From positions 1,116,001 to 1,180,000 of the forward strand of contig NZ_PPDK01000001.1 of the NCBI RefSeq assembly GCF_003074135.1: 64,000 nt of DNA, read 5' to 3'. Under the pieces are notes generated by a model. That model did no database searches. It was given only the letters and a program-made list of their open reading frames with translations, and was not told the DNA's origin. The first letter of the stretch is position 1, and each line of letters begins with the position of its first letter. The position numbers and the translations under genes are program-made. This stretch comes from Euzebya tangerina. GTDB lineage: Bacteria; Actinomycetota; Nitriliruptoria; Euzebyales; Euzebyaceae. Positions 24,466 to 34,000 of the stretch are shown here, one piece after another.

Positions 24466-27093
24466 TCAGCAGGGCTGCGCGAGATCCGTTGCAACGTCGG
24501 CCGAGGTCGTCGCCGTCGGCGAGACCACCAGGGTGGGGAGGCGGTCGCCGCCAGGACAGGTCGCCGCCGCCGTCTCGGCCTGCAGGCGGTCGAGCTCGAT
24601 CAGCAGCAGTGGCCAGTTGAGGTCGGCGGACAGGCCGGCCGCGGCCAGGGTGTAGGCCCAGCCATCATCGGACCCGCCGGGGGCCAGGATGTGACCGGCC
24701 GGCACCGCAGGCCACAGCTCCGCACTGACTGCTGCTGCCGTCGCGAACCGGTTCGGCCCCTCCACGCGGGAGTCGGCCCCCAGCCCGTCGGCTGCCGCCT
24801 GACTGACCGCGGCCGCACCGCCGACCACCACCACGTCCGTCGAGGGGTGTCCCTGCAGCCAGGCCGCCGTGGCGGGGTGGGCACTGGCTGTCTGGGTCAG
24901 CAGGATCGGCTGGCCGGTCGCGGCCGCCCAGCCACCGGAAGCCACCGCGTCGGCCCATGCCGCAGTGGGGTTGTCGGCCGGCGCGTCGGCTCGGGCGACC
25001 ACGGCCATCTGGGGCTGCCCGAAGAGGCTGGCTGCCTGGTCCGCAATCGCCACCGCGGTCTCGACCCGTGAGGGTCCTGCCAACCGAATGGGGGTGTACC
25101 CCGCCGCCTGCAGCGACTGGGAGACCGCGGGCGAGATGGCCGTCTCACCGCCCAGCAGGAACACGGTTCCGGAGCCGGCCAGCAACCGGTCGATCTCATC
25201 CCGGGTGCGCGGGTCCAGCGTGCCGGTCGGCGTGTACAGCAGCGGACCGTCACCGGTCAGCACCGCCCCTGTCAGGCTGTCGGCGAACACGTCGTTGCGG
25301 GAGAGCACCACGATGCTGGCCCCACCGGTGGGGAACCGCTCGTTCGAGATCTGCACGGCGGCCTCGATGGGCTCGCCGATCGGAGGTGGGGGGATGGTCC
25401 CGGTCGCTGGCGAGTCGAAGTCTGCGCCATCCACCTGGACCTGGAGCGGTGTCAGCCCGGTGGCGGTGAGTGCGACCGTCGTGGTCAGGGTCCCAGCGGC
25501 CTCGACGACGCCTGGTTGACAGTCGACGCCACCCGTCACCGCAACGCAGCCATCCCCGGTCGCGGTCCCGGCGCCATCCAAGCGGACCTCGACCGGGCCA
25601 GCCGTACCGGCCATCAGCCCGGTGTTGGTTATCGTGATCTCGACCTGCCCGTCGGCCACAGCCGCGGTGCCGGAGAGGACGGCGATCGGCGTGACGGTCA
25701 CCGTGACCGTCGCCGTCGTCACCTGACCCTCGTCATCCACAGCGGTCACGGTCACGCTGTACTGACCAGGCTGCAGCCCGTCGGCGTCGAAGGTGGCGGT
25801 CTGACCCATCACGTCGGTGACCTCGTCGCCGTCGAGGTCCCAGAACAGCTCCACGGGTCCACCGTCGGGGTCGGTGGCCGTCGCGCTCAACTCGACCGAA
25901 TCGTCCTGCTCCACCTCGGCCGCGGCGGCGACGTCGATGACCGGGGGTTCGGTGCCGTTGCAGAACCGGCTGGTGCAGACCAGGACCTTCAGGTCATCGT
26001 TCGTCGAGTCCTGGTAGCTGATGACCGGGTGGCCGGCTGGCGTGAGCGCGATCGACGGGTGGTCGCCCACCTCACCGACCGTGTCGGGGAATTGCGGCTG
26101 GGGCGTGTCGCTGCAATCGGGTTGCAGGCAACGGAGGACCGCCAGGTCCCGCTGGTTCCCCTCGGTGTAGGTGATCGCCGGAAGGCGTCCCCCCTCCAGA
26201 GCGATCTCGGGGGTGTAGAACGAGGTGACCCCCGAGCCCGTGACCACGGGCTGGGCGGTCTGGGCGCCGCTGCAATCGGACGTGGTGCAGGCCACCAGGC
26301 GAAGTTCGGCGCCGCGGACGTACGCGACGACCGGGTTGCCATCCTCGTCGAGGGCCATCGTGGGGGAGTGGCTGTTCTCCGACTCGACGGTCTCCGTCTG
26401 CTGCGGGCCGGTGCAGTTGGGGTTGGTGCAGTGGACCAGCTGGATGCCGCCGCGAGCGAACGCGACCACGGGATTGCCGGAGGCGTCCAACTCGACCCAG
26501 GGCGTGTAGGCCACGCCGGCAGTGGTGATCGGCCGGGGCTGCTGTGACCCGGTGCAGCTCCGGTTCGTGCAGTGCACCAGCTGGATCGTCTCCGCATCGT
26601 TGTCGCGGTAGGCGATCACGGGGTTGTCGTCGGCGTCGAGGACCAGGGAGGGCGTGGATCCGACGTCGCCGTCACTGTCGACCGCCACGCCCGTCTGTGC
26701 CCCGGAGCAGTCGAGGGTGTCGCACCGAACGAGTCGCAGGTCGTCGTTAGCGGAGTCTCGGTGCGCGATGACCGGGTGGCCGTCGCTGTCCAGCGCCAGC
26801 GACAGGGTGAATCCCGAATTGCCGACCGTCTCGACCGTCTGGGGTGTTTGCTGACCGCTGCAGGACGGGTTGGTGCAGCGGATCAGCTTCAGGTTGCCGT
26901 TGGTCCCGTCGTAGTAGGCGATGACGGGATGACCCTGCTCATCCAGGGCCACCGAGGAGTAGTTGCCGACGATTCCGGCGGTGTCGAGTGTCCTGATCGA
27001 GTCCGCCGCCACTGGCGAGGCCGTCACGACGACGGCCAGTACCAGCATGCCAACGAGAAACCACCAGTGTCGTACCGTGCCACAACTGCTCAT
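24466..27093 (-). CDS. secreted CWB2 protein with seven-repeat propeller-like domain and PKD domain
   Basis: An 875-residue exported protein. The signal segment (WWFLVGMLVLAVVVTASP) ends near VAAD. Seven repeats follow (about 30-360), each with a S-x-ALD...GHPVIAY(Y/R)D...L-x-LVRC pattern and a Cx4C pair (such as CTNPSC); this suggests a seven-bladed beta-propeller with one disulfide per repeat. A PKD-type domain (about 375-460: DPDGGPVELFWDLDGD), a CARDB-like strand domain and three C-terminal CWB2 repeats (about 590-875: SRNDVFADSLTGA, VVGGAAAVS) complete it. Likely cell-wall attached and ligand-binding; the ligand is unknown. ATG 27093 follows AGAGGACAG; the frame opens at 27192. Confidence 0.85.
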   Translation of the reverse strand: MSSCGTVRHWWFLVGMLVLAVVVTASPVAADSIRTLDTAGIVGNYSSVALDEQGHPVIAYYDGTNGNLKLIRCTNPSCSGQQTPQTVETVGNSGFTLSLALDSDGHPVIAHRDSANDDLRLVRCDTLDCSGAQTGVAVDSDGDVGSTPSLVLDADDNPVIAYRDNDAETIQLVHCTNRSCTGSQQPRPITTAGVAYTPWVELDASGNPVVAFARGGIQLVHCTNPNCTGPQQTETVESENSHSPTMALDEDGNPVVAYVRGAELRLVACTTSDCSGAQTAQPVVTGSGVTSFYTPEIALEGGRLPAITYTEGNQRDLAVLRCLQPDCSDTPQPQFPDTVGEVGDHPSIALTPAGHPVISYQDSTNDDLKVLVCTSRFCNGTEPPVIDVAAAAEVEQDDSVELSATATDPDGGPVELFWDLDGDEVTDVMGQTATFDADGLQPGQYSVTVTAVDDEGQVTTATVTVTVTPIAVLSGTAAVADGQVEITITNTGLMAGTAGPVEVRLDGAGTATGDGCVAVTGGVDCQPGVVEAAGTLTTTVALTATGLTPLQVQVDGADFDSPATGTIPPPPIGEPIEAAVQISNERFPTGGASIVVLSRNDVFADSLTGAVLTGDGPLLYTPTGTLDPRTRDEIDRLLAGSGTVFLLGGETAISPAVSQSLQAAGYTPIRLAGPSRVETAVAIADQAASLFGQPQMAVVARADAPADNPTAAWADAVASGGWAAATGQPILLTQTASAHPATAAWLQGHPSTDVVVVGGAAAVSQAAADGLGADSRVEGPNRFATAAAVSAELWPAVPAGHILAPGGSDDGWAYTLAAAGLSADLNWPLLLIELDRLQAETAAATCPGGDRLPTLVVSPTATTSADVATDLAQPC

Positions 27094-27221
27094 GAGACTG
27101 TCCTCTGCGCCGGTCAGGACGGTCCGTACCCGTGCCTGATCACCTGCGAGACGGATGGCGAGGGGTGCCTGATACGTGACGCCCTGTTGCACGACCGACC
27201 TGACGGCAAACTGGGGTGGTC

Positions 27222-28337
27222 ATGATGACCGCTACGGCTGTGAGCCCCGTACTCACTGACGCGGAGATCACCTTCGTCCTGCCCGACCCTGACCGGCGGT
27301 ATCAGGAGGTGACGCTGTATCAGGAGCTCCAGCGTCCGCGCGAGAGCCCGGTTGCAACGTGGGCCGACGGGGAGTGGCGCGCTCGGCTGCCGCGAGTCGA
27401 TCAGGCCCCCAAGGGACCGAAGCGGATGGAGTACGCATTCGTCGTCACCCACCCCGACGGCGGCAAGGAGTTCATCACCGATCCTGGCAATCCGGTCGTC
27501 GCGGATGGCCCCTTCGGCGCGAAGTCGGTGCTGCAGTTCCCCACCTACCAGCCCCCGGCATGGCTGCAGGCCGAGGCGCCGGCAGGCGGATTCGGCCACA
27601 TCGAGTGGAGCGAGATCCCCCTCTCCCGCTACAGGTCGGCCGTGACCTGCGGCGTCTGGACCCCGGCCGGTCACAACCGAGACGACGAACTCCCACTGCT
27701 GCTGGTCCACGACGGCCCCGAGTTCGACGAGCTCAGCCGTCTAACCCACCTGCTGGCACTGGCCGTGGCCGAGGGGCGGATCCCCCCGATGCGTGCGGCC
27801 CTGCTCGCGCCGGTGCCGAACCGACGCAACGAGACCTACTCCGCCTCGGCCCACTACGCCGACGCCCTGGCAACCCGGGTGGTCCCCCACCTCGACCATC
27901 ACGCCCCCAGCCCAGCCGACGACCGCCCAGCCGTCATGGGCGCAAGCCTCGGTGCCCTGGCGGCCCTCCACGCGGCCCACCGCCACCCCGCCACGTTCGG
28001 CGACCTCGTCCTGCTCTCCGGCAGCTACTTCCGCATGCGGTCGGACCATCAGGAGCGTGGGTTCGCCCACTTCAACCGGATCTCCCGCTTCGTGGGCCGG
28101 GTCGCGACCGGACGCGCGACGCTGCCGGTGAGGACGATCGCGATCAGCGTGGGAACCGTGGAGGAGAACTACGTCAACAACCAGATCATGGCCAGCGGCC
28201 TGGAGGCTGCCGGCCACGACGTGCGGTTGACGACCTTCGCAGACGGCCACACCTATACGGCCTGGCGGGACGCGCTCGACCCGGTCCTGCTCGACGTCCT
28301 GGCTGACGGGATGAGTGCACGACGCAGCACCCTGTAG
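27222..28337 (+). CDS. enterochelin-esterase-like alpha/beta hydrolase
   Basis: A 371-residue protein. An N-terminal immunoglobulin-like segment (EITFVLPDPDRRYQEVTLY...EYAFVV) is followed by a hydrolase domain of the Fes/esterase D type. VHDGPEFDEL supplies the oxyanion region, and the nucleophile is Ser in GASLGALAALHAAHR; the His is probably in DGHTYTAWR. No signal peptide, so it acts in the cytoplasm. It opens a rightward run with a second esterase and an ATP-grasp enzyme. ATG 27222 was chosen from several start codons within nine bases. Confidence 0.85.
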   Translation: MMTATAVSPVLTDAEITFVLPDPDRRYQEVTLYQELQRPRESPVATWADGEWRARLPRVDQAPKGPKRMEYAFVVTHPDGGKEFITDPGNPVVADGPFGAKSVLQFPTYQPPAWLQAEAPAGGFGHIEWSEIPLSRYRSAVTCGVWTPAGHNRDDELPLLLVHDGPEFDELSRLTHLLALAVAEGRIPPMRAALLAPVPNRRNETYSASAHYADALATRVVPHLDHHAPSPADDRPAVMGASLGALAALHAAHRHPATFGDLVLLSGSYFRMRSDHQERGFAHFNRISRFVGRVATGRATLPVRTIAISVGTVEENYVNNQIMASGLEAAGHDVRLTTFADGHTYTAWRDALDPVLLDVLADGMSARRSTL

Positions 28338-28362
28338 GACCAGCAAAGTGTAGAACTCCAGC

Positions 28363-29115
28363 ATGAACCAGCGAGAGCCGCGCCGCGTGTCCATCGACGC
28401 GCCGAGCATCGGAGGAGCTGGCCAGGTCTGGGCCTACGGACACTACGGCCGTCCCGTCCTGGCCTTCCCGTCCCAGCAGGGCGAGGTCTGGGACTTCGGC
28501 AACAACGGGATGGTGGACGCCATCGGCTGGCTGATCGACGAGGGCCGGATCAAGCTGTACTGCGTGGAGTCCTTCGATGGGGCCAGCTGGTTCGACGACT
28601 CCATCCCGTTCGAGGAGCGCGCTCATCGCCACAACGCCTACGTGGGTTGGATCTACGACCGCGTGGCCCCCGCGATCGCCGGGGACGCCGGCGGACGGCA
28701 GGACATCATCGCCACCGGGTGCAGCTTCGGCGCCTACCATGCCGTCAACGCCACCCTCCAACGGCCTGACTTCTTCCCCATCGGCTTGGGCCTGTCCGGG
28801 GTCTACGACATCCGCACCATCGGTGCCTGGGGTGAGCAGGGCCAGGCGGTCTACTTCGCCAACCCCGTCGACTACGTCGCCAACCTGCATGGCGACCACC
28901 TCGACTGGTTGCGGGGCAACAGCCATCCGGTCCTCGTGGTCGGCCAGGGCCAGTGGGAGGACACCACTGGGGCCCTCGAGTCCACCACGTCCTTCGGTCA
29001 GCTCTGCCGTGACAAGGGCCTGAACGTCGAGGTCGACCTGTGGGGTCACGACATCCCGCACGACTGGCCGTCATGGCGCAGGATGCTGGCCCACCACCTC
29101 CCCCGATTCTGCTAG
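28363..29115 (+). CDS. esterase-superfamily hydrolase (COG4947-like)
   Basis: A 250-residue alpha/beta hydrolase. The nucleophile elbow is GCSFGAYHA (Ser), preceded by GRPVLAFPSQQGEVWDFGNNGMV and VESFDGASWFD, features of the COG4947 esterase/lipase group. The His is in WGHDIPHDWPSWRR. This group is commonly encoded beside ATP-grasp enzymes. Cytoplasmic. It follows the first esterase after 25 bases and precedes the ATP-grasp gene by 11 bases, so the three are probably one transcript. Confidence 0.85.
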   Translation: MNQREPRRVSIDAPSIGGAGQVWAYGHYGRPVLAFPSQQGEVWDFGNNGMVDAIGWLIDEGRIKLYCVESFDGASWFDDSIPFEERAHRHNAYVGWIYDRVAPAIAGDAGGRQDIIATGCSFGAYHAVNATLQRPDFFPIGLGLSGVYDIRTIGAWGEQGQAVYFANPVDYVANLHGDHLDWLRGNSHPVLVVGQGQWEDTTGALESTTSFGQLCRDKGLNVEVDLWGHDIPHDWPSWRRMLAHHLPRFC

Positions 29116-29126
29116 ACCCTCTACTC

Positions 29127-30374
29127 ATGGCGAATCAGCTCATCGGACTGTTGCTCGGCACCGAAGAGGACTGGCCGGCGATGTTCGAGCGCATATTCGC
29201 CGAGCTGGACCTCGCCATCGAGCACGGCGGCGAGACCCACACGTTCGAGGTCGAGCGGATCACGATCGAGCCGTTCGACCTGCGGAGCGTCCCCGACTAC
29301 GACCTGGTCGTCGACCGGCTGGCCCACTGGTACTACCAGCCCCGCGAGTGGCTGAAGAAGGTCGCGTTGATGGACGACGTGTACCTGATGAACAACCCGT
29401 TCACCTTTCAGTCGATGGAGAAGCACTCCGCCTACTGCATGCTGATGCGCCTGGGGCTGAAGGTCCCCGACACCTGGCTGGTGCCGACCAAGGAGCCGGT
29501 CGACAACGAGCGGTACGCCTACACGGCTGCCAAGTACAACACGATGTTCGACCTCGAACAGGTCGCCGAGAACATCGGCTACCCGCTCTTCATGAAGCCC
29601 TTCGACGGTGGCGCCTGGGTGGGCGTCAGCCGGATCACCTCTCCCGAGCAGTTGCACCAGGCCTACGACGAGTCGGGGCAACGGCTCATGCACCTGCAGG
29701 CGTCGGTGGAGGGGTTCGATGCCTTCGCCCGGAGCCTCACCATCGGCCCCGAGACGATGGTCATGCGGTTCGACCCCGACAAGCCGATGCACGAGCGGTA
29801 CCAGGTCGACCACGGCTTCCTGTCCGCGCGGGCGGGGGAGGAGGTGCTCGCGATATCCCGGCTGGTCAATGCGCTGTTCCGCTGGGAGTTCAACAGCTGC
29901 GAGTGCCTGGTCCGCGGGGCAGACGTCCAGCCGATCGACTACGCCAACGCCTGCCCTGACGTGTCGCTCATCAGCCTGGGCTACTACTTCCCGTGGGCCA
30001 TCTCGCGGCTCGTCAAGTGGGCCGTGTACTGCACGGTGACCGGTCGCAAGATGCGCGTGAGCCTGGACCTGCAGCCGTGGTTCGAGGTCGCGGACGACGA
30101 GTCGTTGTCCTACCAGGACAAGCTGGCCGAGTACGACCGGCTGTCCCGGGAGTACTTCGAGGCTGAGGCATACCAGGCCTTCTGCGACGAACACCTGTCA
30201 CAGGTGGACGACGTGACGCACGGCATCGTCACCTCCGCGTGGTTCGACGGCTTGCTGGTCGACACGGTCACGCGCACCTTCCCCGAGTACGAGCACGACG
30301 AGATGATCGCCCGTTACCGCGGCCTGTCGGGCGCCTGGGCCGCCGATCAGTCGGCGACGTCCACGGCCCCGTAG
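29127..30374 (+). CDS. ATP-grasp family ligase
   Basis: A 415-residue enzyme of the ATP-grasp fold, which usually joins a carboxylate to an amine or thiol using ATP. Seen motifs: LMKPFDGGAWVGVS-like (FMKPFDGGAWVGVS; ATP-binding Lys and Gly-rich loop), and the metal-binding pair in WEFNSCECLVRGADVQPIDYANACPDVSL (Glu, Asn). A unique N-terminal half carries YYQPREWLKKV and YLMNNPFTFQSMEKH. The substrate cannot be named. ATG 29127 was chosen because the frame upstream (29040) overlaps the esterase gene. Confidence 0.85.
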   Translation: MANQLIGLLLGTEEDWPAMFERIFAELDLAIEHGGETHTFEVERITIEPFDLRSVPDYDLVVDRLAHWYYQPREWLKKVALMDDVYLMNNPFTFQSMEKHSAYCMLMRLGLKVPDTWLVPTKEPVDNERYAYTAAKYNTMFDLEQVAENIGYPLFMKPFDGGAWVGVSRITSPEQLHQAYDESGQRLMHLQASVEGFDAFARSLTIGPETMVMRFDPDKPMHERYQVDHGFLSARAGEEVLAISRLVNALFRWEFNSCECLVRGADVQPIDYANACPDVSLISLGYYFPWAISRLVKWAVYCTVTGRKMRVSLDLQPWFEVADDESLSYQDKLAEYDRLSREYFEAEAYQAFCDEHLSQVDDVTHGIVTSAWFDGLLVDTVTRTFPEYEHDEMIARYRGLSGAWAADQSATSTAP

Positions 30375-30417
30375 GCCCACAAGCCGTCACGACCTGGGTC
30401 CAGGTTCGGATTGGACC

Positions 30418-33400
30418 TCACGGGACTGAGGCGACCTTCCGTGTCGCCACCACCTCACCGTCCCGCAGGCCGGTGATCATCAGCGTCTCCTGTTCGGTCT
30501 CGCCGAGTGCCACCTCGACCGGGGTGCCCGCGGTGGTCGCTCCGGCATGGATGGTCCGGGCACCGACCTCGACCTGGAGGTGATCGATCCCGGTCGTGTG
30601 GACGGTCAGCCGGGTGTCGGTCCTGCTGGCGGTGAGTGCCACGGCCGTTCGTGTGACGGCATCCAAGGCGGCCACGGCTCCTCCGATGAGGTCGACGTTG
30701 TCCTCCAGCAGGTCGCGCCTGGTCAGGTGATGCCGGATGTCCGGCACCACGCCGAGATCCTCCACGACCTCGCCCTCGTGGTCGCCCACCCGAAGGGTCC
30801 GTCGGACCGAGACGTTGAACGACGCCCCGCCAGGGAGTCGCTGGAACGGGTTGTCGGATCTATCAGCGCCACCGAGCAGCCACAGCAGGTGGTGGGACCA
30901 GACGTTGGCGCCTCCGGCTCCGGTGGTGTCGGCGGTGCCGATGACCGGGCCGATCCCGTGGTCCTGGAACCCCGCGGCGAAGATGTCGGTGGCGCTGTAG
31001 CACAGCGCATCCACGATGAGCACCGCGGGGCCGTAGTAGCGCTGTCCCAGTCCGTTGGCGAAGTCCTCCGGTGTGATCGAGTGGCCCCGTGAGTAGGCCG
31101 CACCTGTGGCCGTGGCCTGCTCGACCGAGGCCAGCCACGGCCCGAGGTCCAGCTCGGACACCGCTGCGGAGGGGGCATTGCGGCGACACAGCTCCGCAAC
31201 CAGTTCGGTGGCGGCGAACTGCGTCGGTTCCGGCCGCACCGGCTTGGACGTGAGCGTCTGCAACAGGCCCTCGGCGGCGAAGATGTGTCCGCCGCTGTTG
31301 CCGCGCACGTCGATCACGAGTCCGGCCCCGGGAAGCTGTTCGGCGAGGCGGATGAACTCGTCCACGAAGCCTGCTGGGTCCTCGGTCTGGAACGTGAAGA
31401 TCCGGATGTAGCCGTACCTGCCGTTGGGTCCGATCCGCTTGGCCCGGAAGACCTGGGGCAGCCGGGAGTCCAGCGGGTCGGCCTCGTCCGCGGGCGCCGC
31501 ACCGGACCCAGCAGCCAAGGCTGCCAAGGGGGCGTACAACTGCTTCTTCATCTCGTTGACCCGGTCGGTCTGGATGTCAAAGCCTCTGGCCGTGTCGGCC
31601 AGCGCCGCCGTGAGCTCGGGATCCGGTCGGTGATCACCCGCTGGCTCCACGCCGGTGTCCGGCGTCCAGATGAGCCAGTCGTGACGGAGTTCGCGCCGAA
31701 CTCCATCGGAACCGACGTAGGTCAGCGTGATCCAGTCAGCCAGCGGCGGCAGGGTTCGCACCAGCGGCCGGGTGGTCAGCGCCGCCAGACCGCGGGCGTG
31801 TCGGGCCGCGGCGTTGCTGCCCGCCTGCCGCCGGGCGTTGTCAGCGATCGCGCGGTCGATCGGCATGCCGTTCCAGTGGGTCACCTCGACCCCGGGGACG
31901 AACGCCGGATGGTCGGCCAGATCTCCAGCCGTTCGTGAGACCAGGTAGCGGCGTTGCTGCGCCCCGTCGTGGTACTCCTCGATCAGGAACGGCACGAAGG
32001 CGATCCGCTGGGCGTAGGGCTCGGGGAGCAGGTACGTCGTGTGGAGGTCCCGCAGCGAGGAGAACACCTCGATCATCTCTGCGTGGAAGGCCCGGTCGTC
32101 ACCGGGAAGGCTGACGGGGTCGCCCGCGGCCGACCGAAGCCGGTAGTCCAGCAGTCGCAGCCGCTGCACGGGGTCGACGGCGTGCATCGAGCGCTTGAAG
32201 TCCAGGTGGACGTACACGCCGTCCAGGAGCTGCTGGGCCGCCGCGACCAACCGTCGTCGGGCCGCTACGTCCAGCACACCGGTCTGGTCGTCCAGGACGA
32301 CCACGTCCGCCTGCGGCTCGCCTCTGGGTCGCAGCGTTCCGCGCTCGGAGGGAGGGACGGGATCCTGCCCGTACAGCTCCGGCAGATGGTCCTTGACGAA
32401 CTCCGGCAGGTTGCCCTGCCGGGCGATCAGCGGCAGGAAGTCGGGGTCGTCGGCCACGGTGAGGGGGTCCAGACGGAGCGGCGTGACGATCTGGCTGAGC
32501 GGCACCGCGGCCGCGACGGGGGAGACGTCGGCATGGGCGGCAAGTGGTCGCAGCGCGTCCTCTTCGCCGGCCTCATGGTCGAGGTCGAGCACCCAGCGGT
32601 CGGTGGCACCATCGACGGTGGCCAGGGCGCCGTTCAGGGCAGAGCTGCCACGCTCCAGCTCAGCGGCGACGGTCGGCAGGTTGGCCAGGCCCTCCAGCAG
32701 CCGGTCTCGAGCCTCGGTGAGGCTGAGGTCGGCCACCAGGGGGTGGCTGGCGGCGTGGCTGATGTTCAGTCGACGGCTCCGTCCACCGACGGTGAAGCGC
32801 TCCAGACCGTCGATGCCTCGCATGAGGTTGTAGGTGCCGTAGCGACGCACGCCGTTGATGACCACCAGGTCGATGTCGGTCTCGAGGGCCTGGATGAGGC
32901 CGAGGTGCGGATCCCGGGTGGTGTCACCCACGACCAGCAGGTCGGCCCGCTTGCCCGCCTCGATCGCCCCCAGCTGGCCACCCCAGTTCACGATCTGGGC
33001 TGCGTCCCGGGTGGCCATGGCCACCAGGTCCCGGGGGGTCAGGGCACCGCCGAGGGCGTGCTGACTGACCACGTGGGCCGCCTTCAGCTCACCCAGCAGG
33101 TTCTTGCTGCCCGTCGGCGACCAGTCCGAGCCGAGGCCCATGGCAACCCCGGCCCGACGTGCCCGAACGACGTCGGTGGTGCTGCCGTAGAGCAGCAGGT
33201 TGCTGAGCGGTGACCACACGATCCGGCCGCCTCGGGAGCTCATGGTGTCGAAGTTGCGCCCCCGGAGCCCGGTGCTGTGGATCCCCACCAGCGCATCGTT
33301 GATGGCCCAGCGCCGACCCTCCACTCGCAGTCGTTGGAAGTGGCGGTTCGCGGTGTCGTCCACCCCCTCGGCCAGGTGCAGCAGGAAGGTGTGGCCCCGA

Positions 33401-33990
33401 TCGGCGGCGTGTTCGATCCGCTCGCGGAACCGGCCCGCGTTCGTCACATCGGCCACGCGGGTCGTTGCCTCCGGCAGGTCTGGATCGTCGGTCTGCTCGA
33501 CGTTGCGGACGATCCCGCGGTAGTAGGCCGGGACCTGGTTGAAGCTGAGCAGCCGGATGCCCTGGCTGGTGGTCACGCCCGCCAGCAAGGCCTTGGCCTC
33601 GACGTACCGGATGATGGCCTGCAGGTACCCCTCGGCGCGACCGAGCACCCGCATCGGCCCGCTGACCAGCGTCTTGTACTCGGAGTGGCCGGGCCACTGG
33701 CCCCGGTTGGTGAACAGGCGGGGCACGTCCCACAGGCGCAGGATGTTGTAGGCCATGTGGTTGTGCAGCTCGATCAGCCCGGGGTAGATCGTGCCGCGGG
33801 AGCGGATCTGGCGCGCCCCGCGGAACTCGTCGGGAGCCGGCTGCTCGGCAGAGCGGACCGCGACGATGCGACCGGCGTCGATGTAGACAACGCCGTCCTC
33901 GATGACATCGTCGGCCGCGTTCATGGTGACGACGCGGCCGCACAGCGACCAGCGCTCACCAGCCAGCGGATCGATCGCGGTGTCGGTCAT
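30418..33990 (-). CDS. amidohydrolase fused to an S41 C-terminal-processing-type peptidase
   Basis: A 1190-residue two-enzyme protein. Residues 1-~430 form a metal-dependent amidohydrolase: H76-N-H78 in IELHNHMAYN, His in LLHLAEG, His in GIHSTGL and Asp in LGSDWSPTGSKN, as in the chlorohydrolase/guanine deaminase group. Residues ~450-1130 hold a spacer and an S41 peptidase (NGRYGYIRIFTF, GLVIDVRGNSGG) with the Ser at about 999 in DALCYSATDIFAAG. The last ~70 residues look like a small beta domain. No signal peptide, which is unusual for S41. A GGGAG ribosome site precedes ATG 33990. It is followed upstream by the UDG-like gene ten bases away, so both share a transcript. Confidence 0.85.
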   Translation of the reverse strand: MTDTAIDPLAGERWSLCGRVVTMNAADDVIEDGVVYIDAGRIVAVRSAEQPAPDEFRGARQIRSRGTIYPGLIELHNHMAYNILRLWDVPRLFTNRGQWPGHSEYKTLVSGPMRVLGRAEGYLQAIIRYVEAKALLAGVTTSQGIRLLSFNQVPAYYRGIVRNVEQTDDPDLPEATTRVADVTNAGRFRERIEHAADRGHTFLLHLAEGVDDTANRHFQRLRVEGRRWAINDALVGIHSTGLRGRNFDTMSSRGGRIVWSPLSNLLLYGSTTDVVRARRAGVAMGLGSDWSPTGSKNLLGELKAAHVVSQHALGGALTPRDLVAMATRDAAQIVNWGGQLGAIEAGKRADLLVVGDTTRDPHLGLIQALETDIDLVVINGVRRYGTYNLMRGIDGLERFTVGGRSRRLNISHAASHPLVADLSLTEARDRLLEGLANLPTVAAELERGSSALNGALATVDGATDRWVLDLDHEAGEEDALRPLAAHADVSPVAAAVPLSQIVTPLRLDPLTVADDPDFLPLIARQGNLPEFVKDHLPELYGQDPVPPSERGTLRPRGEPQADVVVLDDQTGVLDVAARRRLVAAAQQLLDGVYVHLDFKRSMHAVDPVQRLRLLDYRLRSAAGDPVSLPGDDRAFHAEMIEVFSSLRDLHTTYLLPEPYAQRIAFVPFLIEEYHDGAQQRRYLVSRTAGDLADHPAFVPGVEVTHWNGMPIDRAIADNARRQAGSNAAARHARGLAALTTRPLVRTLPPLADWITLTYVGSDGVRRELRHDWLIWTPDTGVEPAGDHRPDPELTAALADTARGFDIQTDRVNEMKKQLYAPLAALAAGSGAAPADEADPLDSRLPQVFRAKRIGPNGRYGYIRIFTFQTEDPAGFVDEFIRLAEQLPGAGLVIDVRGNSGGHIFAAEGLLQTLTSKPVRPEPTQFAATELVAELCRRNAPSAAVSELDLGPWLASVEQATATGAAYSRGHSITPEDFANGLGQRYYGPAVLIVDALCYSATDIFAAGFQDHGIGPVIGTADTTGAGGANVWSHHLLWLLGGADRSDNPFQRLPGGASFNVSVRRTLRVGDHEGEVVEDLGVVPDIRHHLTRRDLLEDNVDLIGGAVAALDAVTRTAVALTASRTDTRLTVHTTGIDHLQVEVGARTIHAGATTAGTPVEVALGETEQETLMITGLRDGEVVATRKVASVP

Positions 33991-34000
33991 GGGATCTCCC

